Shown here: positions 26,013 through 34,374 of the stretch, in pieces
Position numbering within the stretch: the stretch's first letter is position 1
Layout: the number at the start of each line of letters is the position of its first letter
DNA from: Cystobacter fuscus DSM 2262
Lineage (GTDB): Bacteria > Myxococcota > Myxococcia > Myxococcales > Myxococcaceae
Direction: 5' to 3'
NCBI RefSeq assembly: GCF_000335475.2
Contig: NZ_ANAH02000006.1
Location: 1-64,000, forward strand
DNA length: 64,000 bases
The notes under the pieces: generated by a model
What the model was told of the DNA's origin: nothing
What the model saw: the letters and a program-made list of their open reading frames with translations, nothing else
Databases searched by the model: none
Translations under genes and position numbers: made by a program

Positions 26013-27442
26013 GGCTCCCCGTGTGGCCGCTGTTCCTGATCGCCGGGTGTGGCGACCCGGCTCGGCCGCCGCATGAAGTGTTCGAGGAGGAGTCGCGGAC
26101 GTTGCTCCTGGGGGGACGACCCACCGAGGCCACGGCGGAGCCACCGCGATTCGAGCCCGGCGAGCCGGTGGAGTCGGTGGTGTCTCCCGGAGGCCGCTTC
26201 CGGATCCACTTCTCGCGGAGCGGACCCAACGCGGTGGCGCTCGCGGACGCGGAGGGCAACGGTGTTCCGGATGCAGTGGACACCGTGGCGCGCACCTACG
26301 ACGCCGTGGCGGCCTTCTACGCGGAGTTGGGCTACCGCTCGCCGCCCGAGGACTCCGGAGGCTCCGGCGAGGCGGGAGGCGACGGACGCTTCGACGTCTA
26401 CCTGGTGGACTTCGCCGGACGGGCGGATGGGGCCTTCCGGCGCGAGGACTGCCTCTCGGTGGAGCTGGGTTGCCACGGGTACATGCTCCAGGAGAACGAC
26501 TTCGCCGGCTATGCCTATGCCTCCTACGAGCAGGCCGTGACGACGCTGGCGAGCCATGAGTTCTTCCACGCCGTGCAGGCGGCATATGGCACGGCGCTCG
26601 GACGCGTGGCGGAGGAAGGCACGGCGGTGTGGGCCTCCGAACGCTTCGCTCCCGAGCTGGACGACCTGGAGCACTTCGTCCCGGCATACCTGTCGCGCGC
26701 GGATCGCAGCCTGGTGGTGGAGCCGGACGGACCGGCGCAGTCCTTCAGTTATGGGGCCTCGCTCTTCTTCCAATTCCTCGGCGAGCGCCTGGGCGACGGA
26801 ATACTCCGGGCGATGTGGGAGGAGAGCGTGCGCGCGCCCTCCTCGCACTGGGCGGAGCTGCTGGAGAGGGTGCTGCGCCGCGACGCGGGCACGGACTTCG
26901 ACACCGCGTTCAGCGAGTTCGCCGCGTGGAACCTGGCCACCGGGCAGCGCGCGCGGGAAGGCAGTGGGTACGCACGGGGCGCGGGCTACTCCGGGCTCGT
27001 TCCCGCCGCCAGGGACCTGCCGGTGGACGAGCCCTCGGTGCGCGTGGCGGCTGCCTCGACGCGTTACTTCGACGTGGCGGGCGGGACACCGGGCGTCTCG
27101 GTGTCCTTCGAGCCGAGGGAGGGCACGGACAGCGCGGGGCTGCACCTGCTGGTGGTGGCGGTGACCGAGCGCGAGGTGCTGCGCATCGTCCGCGCGGACG
27201 GGCCCGGAGTGCTCTCCGCCCGGGTCTCCGCCGAGGACGCCACGCGCGTGGTGGTGGCGGTGGTGAACGGGCGCCACTCGGGCGACGGCCGCTATGGCCG
27301 GCTGCGCATCTCCTCCGAGGCTCCGGCCGAGTCTCCGTCCGGGGAGCCCTCCCGCGGGTGCCAGAGCGCCCCCGGAGCCGTCCCCGGGGCACTGCTCCTC
27401 GCCGCCGCGTGGTGGGCCATTCCGAGACGACGGACTCACTGA
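26009..27442 (+). CDS. Lipoprotein zinc metalloprotease (MXAN_6640-like) with MYXO-CTERM-like tail
   Basis: The start overlaps the preceding stop by ATGA. A short lipoprotein signal (LFLIAGCG, Cys14) opens the protein. The catalytic signature HEFFH (HExxH, near 182-186) is followed by AVQ and, about 20 residues on, EEGTAVWASE, which supplies a plausible third zinc-ligand Glu. This layout fits the putative metalloproteases called MXAN_6640 family in myxobacteria. The C terminus has a cysteine (SRGCQS), a hydrophobic helix (AVPGALLLAAAWWAIP) and RRR, the MYXO-CTERM sorting pattern. In an operon with a TonB receptor and HmuY-like proteins, it could release heme or metal from host or prey proteins; that role is inferred. 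Confidence 0.8.
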   Translation: MRLPVWPLFLIAGCGDPARPPHEVFEEESRTLLLGGRPTEATAEPPRFEPGEPVESVVSPGGRFRIHFSRSGPNAVALADAEGNGVPDAVDTVARTYDAVAAFYAELGYRSPPEDSGGSGEAGGDGRFDVYLVDFAGRADGAFRREDCLSVELGCHGYMLQENDFAGYAYASYEQAVTTLASHEFFHAVQAAYGTALGRVAEEGTAVWASERFAPELDDLEHFVPAYLSRADRSLVVEPDGPAQSFSYGASLFFQFLGERLGDGILRAMWEESVRAPSSHWAELLERVLRRDAGTDFDTAFSEFAAWNLATGQRAREGSGYARGAGYSGLVPAARDLPVDEPSVRVAAASTRYFDVAGGTPGVSVSFEPREGTDSAGLHLLVVAVTEREVLRIVRADGPGVLSARVSAEDATRVVVAVVNGRHSGDGRYGRLRISSEAPAESPSGEPSRGCQSAPGAVPGALLLAAAWWAIPRRRTH

Positions 27443-27491
27443 ACGTCCCGGGCCGATGGCACAGCTCCGGGGGTCGTGCAACGCGGCTCGC

Positions 27492-29366
27492 TCAGGGCGT
27501 GCGGATCGCCGGCAGGGTCACACTGCCCATGCCGTTGCCGAGGAAGAAGCCCGGGTGGGCAGGCTGGTTGTAACCCATGTTCTGACCGGCGACCTGCACA
27601 CGGTACTGCGGATCGTGCATCAGCGTCGGGATGCGGTAGCTGGTCTCGATCGGGGTGGTGAAGAGCAGCAGGGAGGTACTATCGCTGTTGCGCAGCACGA
27701 CCTCTTCGCGCCAGTCACCGAGGATGTCGGCGGCGATCACCGGGTTGGACTTGGTGCTGTTGTTGGACGCGGCGCCGTAATCCGAAGCGGTCAGCAGGCG
27801 GGTCAGGCTCAGGGAGCTGGGTACCCATTTGTCGATCTTCACGCCATCGAGCAGCTCGCGCGAGAGGTCTCCATCCCACCACACGGCCATGTTCACGCTG
27901 CTCGGGCGCTTGGTCGAGGAGATCTGCACGCCCCCGGCGCTCATCAGCACCGAACCGGCGGTGCTCCAGCACTCCTCGCCCGGATCGGCCGGGTCGATGT
28001 CCGCGCACATGCCGCGGCCGACGTCCGCGCCCGAACCGTAGCCCCACAGGATGGCGCCGGTGGCGGCATCATGGATTTCCATGCCGCGATTGCTGCCGTA
28101 CGAGCCCGGATCCTCGTGCACCATGAAGATCTGCTTGCCGCCGCGGTTCGGGTTGAGAACGCCGACATGCAGCGCATCGCCGTGGCCAAGGCCGGTGCGG
28201 TAGCGCAGGCTCCCGTCGCTGTTGATCGTGGCGGCGCCGTAGATGATGTCGTCCTTGCCGTCGTCGTTCACATCGGCAACGCTGAACCAGTGCGCGCCTT
28301 GGCCGTAGGCGCCCGAACCAGAGGTCGGGCTGTCGTGGAGCCAGCGCTGGGTCAGCTTGCCGTCACGCCAGTCCCAGGCCACGAGCACCGCGCGGGTGTA
28401 GTAGCCGCGAGCGAACACGGCGGAGGGCCGGGAGCCGTCGAGATAGGCCACGCCGGCGAGGAAGCGGTCCACGCGATTGCCGTAGCTGTCGCCCCATTTG
28501 GACACGGTGCCGCGCGCGGGCAGGTAGTTGGTGGTGGCCAGGGCGACACCGGTGGCACCTTCGAAGATGGTCAGGTACTCCGGACCGGAGAGGACGTAAC
28601 CGGAGCTGTTGCGGTAGTCGGCCGAGCTGGAGCCGATCACCGTGCCCTTGCCGTCCACGGTGCCGTCGGCGGTCTTGATCATCACCTCGGCCTTGCCGTC
28701 TCCGTCGAGGTCATACACGACCATCGAGGTGTAGTGTGCGCCGGCGCGGATGTTCATGCCCGGATGGATGCGCCACAGGCGTTTGCCGTTGAGCTTGTAG
28801 GCATCGATGTAGGTGTTGCCGGTGTAGCCAGACTGGGAGTTGTCCTTGGCATTGGTCGGCTGCCACTTGAGCACGATCTCGTATTCGCCATCGCCGTCGA
28901 GATCGGCCACCGAGCCGTCATTGGCTTCGTAGGTGTAGGCCACGCCGTCGGGCGTGGTGCCACCGGCGGGCTTGTGGAGAGCAATCGTGAGGTAGGGATT
29001 GGTCAGCACCGTGGCGTTGCTGCCGGCCTGCTCGACACCGTTGAGCACAGGCTTGACGGTATAGGTCGAGCTGGTGGTGCCCACCGTGTCGGTGTAGTTG
29101 GTGCCGCCGGTGAGCACACTGCTGTTGAGCTTGGTGGTACCGCGGTAGACATTGAAGCCGATGCCCGAGGGATCGGTGCCGAGCAGACGCCAGCTCACCA
29201 GCATGCCTCTGGCCGCCGGGACGGCGACCACGCCGCGGCCGAGTTTCTCGACGTATTTGGCGGTGGCCGCGATGCTCGAGCTGGAGCCGGTGGGAGAGTC
29301 CGTGGCCGCCTGGGCCCCGGAGGCCAGCAACATGACGGCCAGACCGCCAAACAATTTGCTCTGCAT
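27492..29366 (-). CDS. Secreted rhamnogalacturonan endolyase, polysaccharide lyase family 11
   Basis: The enzyme cleaves the rhamnogalacturonan-I backbone of pectin by beta-elimination. It has a signal peptide (LAVMLLASGAQAA) and then the PL11 architecture: an N-terminal Ig-like strand region (SWRLLGTDPSGIGFNVYRG) and an eight-bladed propeller with many calcium-type DxDxDG motifs (ADLDGDGEYEIVLKWQP, YDLDGDGKAEVMIKTADGT, ADVNDDGKDDIIYGAATI, ADILGDWREEVVLRN). Family residues such as HFD/HxGDALH (TGLGHGDALHVG) are retained. At 624 residues it is full length with no extra binding module. Base composition is somewhat less G+C-biased than in its neighbours, consistent with acquisition. An A+T-rich divergent control region lies upstream. 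Confidence 0.93.
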   Translation of the reverse strand: MQSKLFGGLAVMLLASGAQAATDSPTGSSSSIAATAKYVEKLGRGVVAVPAARGMLVSWRLLGTDPSGIGFNVYRGTTKLNSSVLTGGTNYTDTVGTTSSTYTVKPVLNGVEQAGSNATVLTNPYLTIALHKPAGGTTPDGVAYTYEANDGSVADLDGDGEYEIVLKWQPTNAKDNSQSGYTGNTYIDAYKLNGKRLWRIHPGMNIRAGAHYTSMVVYDLDGDGKAEVMIKTADGTVDGKGTVIGSSSADYRNSSGYVLSGPEYLTIFEGATGVALATTNYLPARGTVSKWGDSYGNRVDRFLAGVAYLDGSRPSAVFARGYYTRAVLVAWDWRDGKLTQRWLHDSPTSGSGAYGQGAHWFSVADVNDDGKDDIIYGAATINSDGSLRYRTGLGHGDALHVGVLNPNRGGKQIFMVHEDPGSYGSNRGMEIHDAATGAILWGYGSGADVGRGMCADIDPADPGEECWSTAGSVLMSAGGVQISSTKRPSSVNMAVWWDGDLSRELLDGVKIDKWVPSSLSLTRLLTASDYGAASNNSTKSNPVIAADILGDWREEVVLRNSDSTSLLLFTTPIETSYRIPTLMHDPQYRVQVAGQNMGYNQPAHPGFFLGNGMGSVTLPAIRTP

Positions 29367-29440
29367 GATGTCCCCTCGAGTTCGATCCGTCCGGAGGCCC
29401 TTCGACCGAGGCTTCCAGTGTTCGCAGGAGAAATCCTATA

Positions 29441-29454
29441 TCGAATCGTTTCGA
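29441..29454. promoter_or_regulatory. Operator-like palindrome upstream of the PL11 lyase
   Basis: TCGAA-TCGT-TTCGA is an inverted repeat 75 bases before the lyase start. On the lyase strand it reads TCGAAACGATTCGA, nearly symmetric around a central CG, a style typical of LacI/GalR-family operators. Other short dyads (GCGA...TCGC near 29538-29560) lie in the same A+T-rich stretch. No LacI-type regulator is encoded in the window. Confidence 0.35.
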
Positions 29455-29611
29455 ACACGCAATACTTGAAAATCGCTTAAAACCCGTTTATCCCCTCGAG
29501 TCATCGCGCGGCATACGATCTGATTTTCCCCTGGGCGAAAAATATCGCCTGCGATCGAAATCCAGCAGGGTTCATTTACAGCAGGAAGGTTATTTTCTCG
29601 AGGAGACTCAT

Positions 29612-29974
29612 ATGCTCAGGCTCCCGAAGCAACGACTTCAGTCCGCTTCGTTCCGTGGCTTCGTCGGAAACGTTTCCGCGCTTGCCCTTTTCAAGCACTA
29701 CTTGGGTGATGCTCCTGGTCGCGGAGAATCAAACCATCACAAGGTTTTCGCCCCGCTCGATTCCAACCTGTCGACGGCGAATGGCAGCTGCAAGCCGGCC
29801 CTGGGCCGCGATTGCGCGGCCAACTACGCCACCAACTCGACGGGGGACTTCCAGCTGAACTCGTCCGTGATCTCCGCGATCAATGTCCTCTACGCCTTGC
29901 GGGGCAGCCCCACGAGGGTGAGCATCGTCGCGGGGGCTCCAGGCGCCCGCGGGTGGGCGATTTCCCACTGGTAG
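29612..29974 (+). CDS. Short ORF with good ribosome-binding site, probably a truncated secreted-enzyme gene
   Basis: GAGGAGA lies eight bases before ATG 29612, so a translated gene start is likely. The 120 residues match no family I recognise. The stretch from about 30 to 88 (HYLGDAPGRGESNHH, NGSCKPALGRDCAANY, NSTGDFQLNSS) looks like real protein with a Cys pair. From about residue 93 onwards it runs antisense into the methyltransferase gene's 3' end and loses protein-like character. The simplest reading is a gene truncated at roughly 29,885 by a rearrangement, sharing its promoter region with the PL11 lyase. It could instead be a complete small protein. Confidence 0.35.
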   Translation: MLRLPKQRLQSASFRGFVGNVSALALFKHYLGDAPGRGESNHHKVFAPLDSNLSTANGSCKPALGRDCAANYATNSTGDFQLNSSVISAINVLYALRGSPTRVSIVAGAPGARGWAISHW

Positions 29975-30687
29975 TCCGGCGCCTCCAGCCCCGCCAGGAG
30001 CTCCCGCAGGTCCTCCTCGGTGTACGTGCGCGCGTTCGACACGGCCCCGTCCCAGGCGATGAGCAGCGGGAGCACGGGGAGCGCGTAGGTGAACAGCACC
30101 TGCCGCGGCCGGAGGGGACGGATGAAGGGCGTCAGCAGCAGCACCATCAGCACGCTGGCGGGGATGGCCGTCCACCAGAGCCAGCGCGGATGGGAGTTGT
30201 CGCTCATCTCGAGCACGCAGATCGCCTGCCGCTTCTCGAACGCGTCCTGGAGGATGCGGCGCGCGACTGGCGGGGGCATGTGGTGGAAGCTGCAGATCAT
30301 GGTCCGCACGCCCTGGAGCGCGTCGGGGACCTGGCCCGCGTCGACCGGGCTCGTGTGGTAGCGGACCCGCGCCGCGTCCCCCGCCGCGTTGATGCGCGTG
30401 GCGGCGTCCGTGTTCGGGAAGAGGTCGGTGAGGGTCACGCTCGGCCGGAGGCCGTGGTCGGCGGCGAGCCGTTCGGTGGTCTGGAGCAGGGGTCCACCGC
30501 CCCCCGAGCAGAGGTCCACGACCCGGTCGGTGCCCGCTGCCTCCAGGGCCCTCGCCAGCAGGGGCGCCAGGAGCCGCTCGGTGCCGAGCACGCGGTGCAT
30601 CGCGGCGATGTAGAGCGTCAGGCACTCCCGGAGGCCACCTGGAAACCAGCGGAAGTCCTCGAACTCGAACAGCGACATGCGCTTCAT
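29890..30687 (-). CDS. Membrane-associated SAM-dependent methyltransferase
   Basis: The ATG at 30687 is preceded by GAAGGGGG. The 265-residue protein has a class I methyltransferase core: motif I VVDLCSGGGGPLL (near 54-66), an acidic position in TLTDLFPN, and the post-core IC SFHHMPPPVARRILQDAF. Two hydrophobic helices follow (WWTAIPASVLMVLLLTPFI and VLFTYALPVLPLLIAWDG), an uncommon arrangement that should tether it to the membrane with the active site in the cytoplasm. The final part (TYTEEDLRELLAGL) is typical of methyltransferase C termini. It starts 26 bases after the D-threonine-aldolase-like gene and is likely in its operon. The substrate is unknown. Confidence 0.75.
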   Translation of the reverse strand: MKRMSLFEFEDFRWFPGGLRECLTLYIAAMHRVLGTERLLAPLLARALEAAGTDRVVDLCSGGGGPLLQTTERLAADHGLRPSVTLTDLFPNTDAATRINAAGDAARVRYHTSPVDAGQVPDALQGVRTMICSFHHMPPPVARRILQDAFEKRQAICVLEMSDNSHPRWLWWTAIPASVLMVLLLTPFIRPLRPRQVLFTYALPVLPLLIAWDGAVSNARTYTEEDLRELLAGLEAPDYQWEIAHPRAPGAPATMLTLVGLPRKA

Positions 30688-30713
30688 GGTGTTGCCCCCT
30701 TCGCACCTGAATT

Positions 30714-31808
30714 CTACACCGGGCCCCGGCCCCGCCCCGTCACGTCCCAGCGCTTCACCACCTGACCGCCGCGCACGGCCCACAGCTCGGACTGCAGGTT
30801 CACCGAGACACAGACGTGGTTGGGCACCACCCGCACCCGCTCGCCCACGCGCGGCCTCCACGCCGTGCGCGACAGGTCCAGGACTCCATGCTCCTCGGAG
30901 ATCGTCCGCACCACCACCTCGGGCCGGTCCAGCAGCGCGCCATAGCCCTCCACGGGCAGCTCCTCCTTGGCCAGCGCCTTGGAGCCCGCGTCGATGACGG
31001 CCTGCCCCGGCACCGCCGTGCTCACCACCGTCGCGAGCACCGAGTACGCGACCTCCTCCCAACCGCACGCGCCCATCCACGCGCTCGCCCGGTCGAAGAA
31101 GGGCGCGATGCCCGGACGGACCTCGTTCATCCCCACCACCTCGTGCGAACGCCACAGGGTGGGCGTGGAGCCGCCACTCACGATTCCCGGCTTCAACCCC
31201 ACCGCCCCCAGCGCGTCCAGGAACGTGCCCAGCCGCCTCGACACCTCCGCGAGCGCCGGGCCCTGCTCGGCCAGCGACATGCGGAGGTGCCCCGGGTAGA
31301 ACATCACACCCTGGTACTCGAGGCCCTCCTCCCCCGAGGCCTCGCGGGCCAGCGCCACGGCCTCCTCCGGCGTCTGCACGCCCACCCGGCGCATCCCCAG
31401 GTCCAGTTCCACCAGCACGCCCACCGTGCGCCCCACCCCACGCGCGGCCTCCGCCAGCCCCGCCAGCACCTCGCGCGAGTCCAGCGCCACCGAGAGCCGC
31501 ACGCGCCGGGGCAACGCCATCAGCCGCGCCAGCTTCGAGGCGCCCACGGGCGAATAGGCCAGGAGCACGTCGTCCGCCACCGCGCCCATCACCTCCGCCT
31601 CGCGGGGCGTGGCCACCGTGACGCCCACCGCGCCGGCCTGGAGCTGCCTCGCCGCCAGTTCCGGCACCTTGTGCGTCTTCGTATGCGGCCGCCACCTCAG
31701 TCCGTGCTCACGCATGTACGCGGAGGCCTTCGCCAGGTTGCGCTCCAGGCGCTCCTCGTCCACGAGCGCCGCCGGGGTCTCGATATCGTCCAGTGAGGGA
31801 AAACTCAT
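30714..31808 (-). CDS. PLP-dependent D-threonine aldolase-like / D-serine dehydratase-like enzyme
   Basis: This enzyme has the alanine-racemase-type TIM barrel followed by a beta domain. The PLP lysine lies in RPHTKTHK (Lys44). Other family features are VELDLGMRRVGV, the phosphate-binding GGSTPT, and a late metal-site motif NHVCVSVN. Members cleave D-beta-hydroxy-alpha-amino acids (D-threonine to glycine and acetaldehyde) or dehydrate D-serine; the precise substrate cannot be read from the sequence. The ATG at 31808 is used; a GTG at 31820 would add four residues. At 364 residues it has normal length. It is followed by the methyltransferase gene on the same strand. Confidence 0.85.
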   Translation of the reverse strand: MSFPSLDDIETPAALVDEERLERNLAKASAYMREHGLRWRPHTKTHKVPELAARQLQAGAVGVTVATPREAEVMGAVADDVLLAYSPVGASKLARLMALPRRVRLSVALDSREVLAGLAEAARGVGRTVGVLVELDLGMRRVGVQTPEEAVALAREASGEEGLEYQGVMFYPGHLRMSLAEQGPALAEVSRRLGTFLDALGAVGLKPGIVSGGSTPTLWRSHEVVGMNEVRPGIAPFFDRASAWMGACGWEEVAYSVLATVVSTAVPGQAVIDAGSKALAKEELPVEGYGALLDRPEVVVRTISEEHGVLDLSRTAWRPRVGERVRVVPNHVCVSVNLQSELWAVRGGQVVKRWDVTGRGRGPV

Positions 31809-31833
31809 ACGGGGCCCCACTCTACGGCAATGG

Positions 31834-34080
31834 CTACGAGGCGTGAGCCAGGCCGGCGAAGTTCAGGGGCAGCTCCAGGACGAAGGTGGCCCCGCGCCCC
31901 GCTCCCTCGCTGTGGACCGTCAGCGAGCCGCCCATCTCCTGGGCCGCCAGCGCACTGGAGTGCAGGCCAAAGCCGTGGCCCTCCTGGCGCGTGGTGAATC
32001 CGTACTGGAAGATGCTCGTGAGATGCTCCGGTGCGATTCCCATCCCGGTGTCTCGCACCTCGATGCGGACGCGGTCGGCGGCGGCGAGCGCCATCTTCAC
32101 GGCCAGCAGCCGCTCCTCCGGCGGTACCCCATCCATGGCATATTTGGCGTTGCTGAACAGGTTGACGAGGATCATCAGGACCTTGTGCTTGTCGGTGAGC
32201 ACGGAGGGCAGCGGGGCCCATTGCCGATCCACCTTCACCTGATGGCGGGAGAGACCGGCCGCGTTGATGCGCAGTGCGTCCTCCACCAACTCCGCCAGGC
32301 TGACCGACTCCTGGATCCGCGGCATCCGGGCATGATTCTGTTGCACCTTGACGATGTCACCGATGTGCTCGGTGTACCGGCCGATGTCGCCGAGCAGCTC
32401 GAGCATACTCCCTCGCTCGTCCAGCAGGTTCTGCCCCAACTTGTCCAGGAAGGGGAGGAGATGTCGCCCGCGCTCGTCCTGGATGACGAAGGTCGTGAGC
32501 TCGCCCTGATGATCCTGGAGCAGGCGGGCCACCCGGCCCACGTGCTCGAGCTTCATCCCGTTCATGCGCTCCCGGGCGAGCTGGGCCGCGGTGTAGACGC
32601 TGTTGAGGACATTGCCCACGTTGTGCAGCACGTTGGTGGCGATCTCCGCCATGCCCGCCTGCCGTGCCGCCCGCATGAGCTGCTGGTGGACATCCTTCAG
32701 CTCCCGGGTGCGCTCCTCGACGCGTTGCTCCAGGCCCTCGTTGGCCTGCCGCAGGGCCTCCTCGCGTTGCCGCACCTCCCGGGCCATCAGCTCGAAGGAG
32801 CGGGCCAGCTGTCCCAGCTCGTCCTCGCGTGAGGTCTCCAGGGAGACCCCGAAGTCGCCGGCCGCCACCTGGTCCGTGGCCCGGGTGAAGGTCTGGAGCG
32901 GGCGGGAGATCTGATCCCTGAGCACCCAGAACATGATGAGCAGCTCCACGAGCAGCGACACGAGGCCGAACACCAGCACATAGCGCGCGGCCTCGATGGC
33001 TTTCGAGGTCACCACGCTCTCGGGCAGCACCGTGACGAAGTTCCAGCCCGGACCCTGCAGCCGCGCCACGGCGATGTACTCGCCGTACTCGGGCAGCCCC
33101 ACCACGGTCTGCCCGGGCGCGCGGCGCTTCACCGCTTCGAAGATGCTCCGCAGATGGGCCTGCTGCTTCGCGGTGGGAAGCCCCGGCCGTGAGCCCTCCG
33201 GCTGTTGGGCGGCCAGGATGTCGTAGCCGCCCGTCGTGCTGTCCAGCTTGATGTCGGGATGGGCGACGAGCTGGCCATCATCGCGGAAGATGAGGTTGTG
33301 CGCGCCGGGCAGGTGGTCGATGCGGGTGCGCGACAGCAGATCATCGACGATCACGTCGTTGCCGAGCGTCGCGACATGCTGGCCGTCCTGGTCCACCGGG
33401 GTGACGGCGGAGATCAGCCATTTTCCGGAGACGTCATCCTTGTAGCTGCGCGTCCAGGCCATCCGCCGCAGGGGATTCTCCTGGGGCCGGGAGATGAGGG
33501 AGTACTCGAAGGAGAGCAGCGGGTAGTCGGGACTGGCGTCCTGGGTCCAGTTGGGGACCTCCGGCCAGTAGAGCACGTTCACGCCCTCCGTCAGGAAGAT
33601 GTACGTGTTGGCGTGGCGGGTGCGGTAGGCGGGCCCGTATTGGGCGATCACGTCATACGAGGCCAGGAGCCGGCGTTGGAACGCGGTATCGGCCTTCACC
33701 CCCGGGGTGACCCAGACGCCCGGCACCCGCGTTCCATCGAAGCCTTGGGGCCGGGTGCGAATCGTCCCATCGGACCGGAGCTCGAACATGCTGTCGAAGC
33801 GGGAGGTGGGATCCTCCTGGCTTCCGGCCTGGAGCCGTTCTTCGAAGGCCTGCTTGAGGAGGGCGTGGGCCTCCTCCACGAGGACGAAGATGGCCTGCTC
33901 CCGTTGGCCGCGCTCCTCGACGTGCCGAGCCAGATGCTCCAGGCTCTCGTCGCGCATGGTCCTCAGGATGTGGAGGTAGCTGACGAGGGTGGTCAAGGCG
34001 ATGACCACCCCGATGCGCCCCGCCATCTGCAAGAGGGTTCGGCGCGCGAGGGTAGAACGGGAGTTGGATGGATACGGCAT
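31834..34080 (-). CDS. Orphan Cache-HAMP sensor histidine kinase
   Basis: ATG 34080 is chosen (after GGTGG); upstream in-frame ATGs add a Pro/Arg-rich stretch unlike a protein. Order of domains: membrane helix (~16-37), large periplasmic double-Cache-like sensor (~50-345, with SFEYSLISRPQEN and WLISAVTPV), second membrane helix (VLVFGLVSLLVELLIMFWVL), HAMP, coiled coil, a kinase H-box of the less common HNVGNVLNS type (His near 484), and an ATPase with N box (NLFSNAKYAMDG), G1 (DTGMGI) and G2 (GHGFGLHSS). It should sense a small extracellular molecule and autophosphorylate. No response regulator gene is nearby, so it is an orphan, as is common in myxobacteria. Confidence 0.92.
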   Translation of the reverse strand: MPYPSNSRSTLARRTLLQMAGRIGVVIALTTLVSYLHILRTMRDESLEHLARHVEERGQREQAIFVLVEEAHALLKQAFEERLQAGSQEDPTSRFDSMFELRSDGTIRTRPQGFDGTRVPGVWVTPGVKADTAFQRRLLASYDVIAQYGPAYRTRHANTYIFLTEGVNVLYWPEVPNWTQDASPDYPLLSFEYSLISRPQENPLRRMAWTRSYKDDVSGKWLISAVTPVDQDGQHVATLGNDVIVDDLLSRTRIDHLPGAHNLIFRDDGQLVAHPDIKLDSTTGGYDILAAQQPEGSRPGLPTAKQQAHLRSIFEAVKRRAPGQTVVGLPEYGEYIAVARLQGPGWNFVTVLPESVVTSKAIEAARYVLVFGLVSLLVELLIMFWVLRDQISRPLQTFTRATDQVAAGDFGVSLETSREDELGQLARSFELMAREVRQREEALRQANEGLEQRVEERTRELKDVHQQLMRAARQAGMAEIATNVLHNVGNVLNSVYTAAQLARERMNGMKLEHVGRVARLLQDHQGELTTFVIQDERGRHLLPFLDKLGQNLLDERGSMLELLGDIGRYTEHIGDIVKVQQNHARMPRIQESVSLAELVEDALRINAAGLSRHQVKVDRQWAPLPSVLTDKHKVLMILVNLFSNAKYAMDGVPPEERLLAVKMALAAADRVRIEVRDTGMGIAPEHLTSIFQYGFTTRQEGHGFGLHSSALAAQEMGGSLTVHSEGAGRGATFVLELPLNFAGLAHAS

Positions 34081-34301
34081 GTGTCCACCAGCATCCCTCA
34101 TGGGATGGGGGCGCAGACAAGCGCACGGGGAGTATGCCCCGCGCCCCGGGGAGGAAGGACACCTCGGCCCCCCCTCGGCTCCTCGCCGGGGTGATGGGTC
34201 CCGAGGTGTCCTCATTCATACACTCGGCCTTCTGACCGCTGCCTGGGGCGCCACGCTCGCCTTCTCCGCGCCTGCCTTGGGGAGAACGCAGCCATTTCAC
34301 A

Positions 34302-34335
34302 CTATTCATTGAAAACGGATTTCAGCCATGAATAG
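34302..34335. promoter_or_regulatory. Nested dyad upstream of the GH5 glucanase
   Basis: An outer perfect 8-base inverted repeat (CTATTCAT at 34302-34309 and ATGAATAG at 34328-34335) encloses an inner one (TGAAA at 34310-34314 and TTTCA at 34320-34324). It ends 39 bases before the glucanase ATG in an A+T-rich stretch. It could be an operator or an RNA hairpin in the leader. Confidence 0.45.
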
Positions 34336-34374
34336 AGTCATCGAGTCACCTGATTCAAGAAACGGAGTCTCCCC

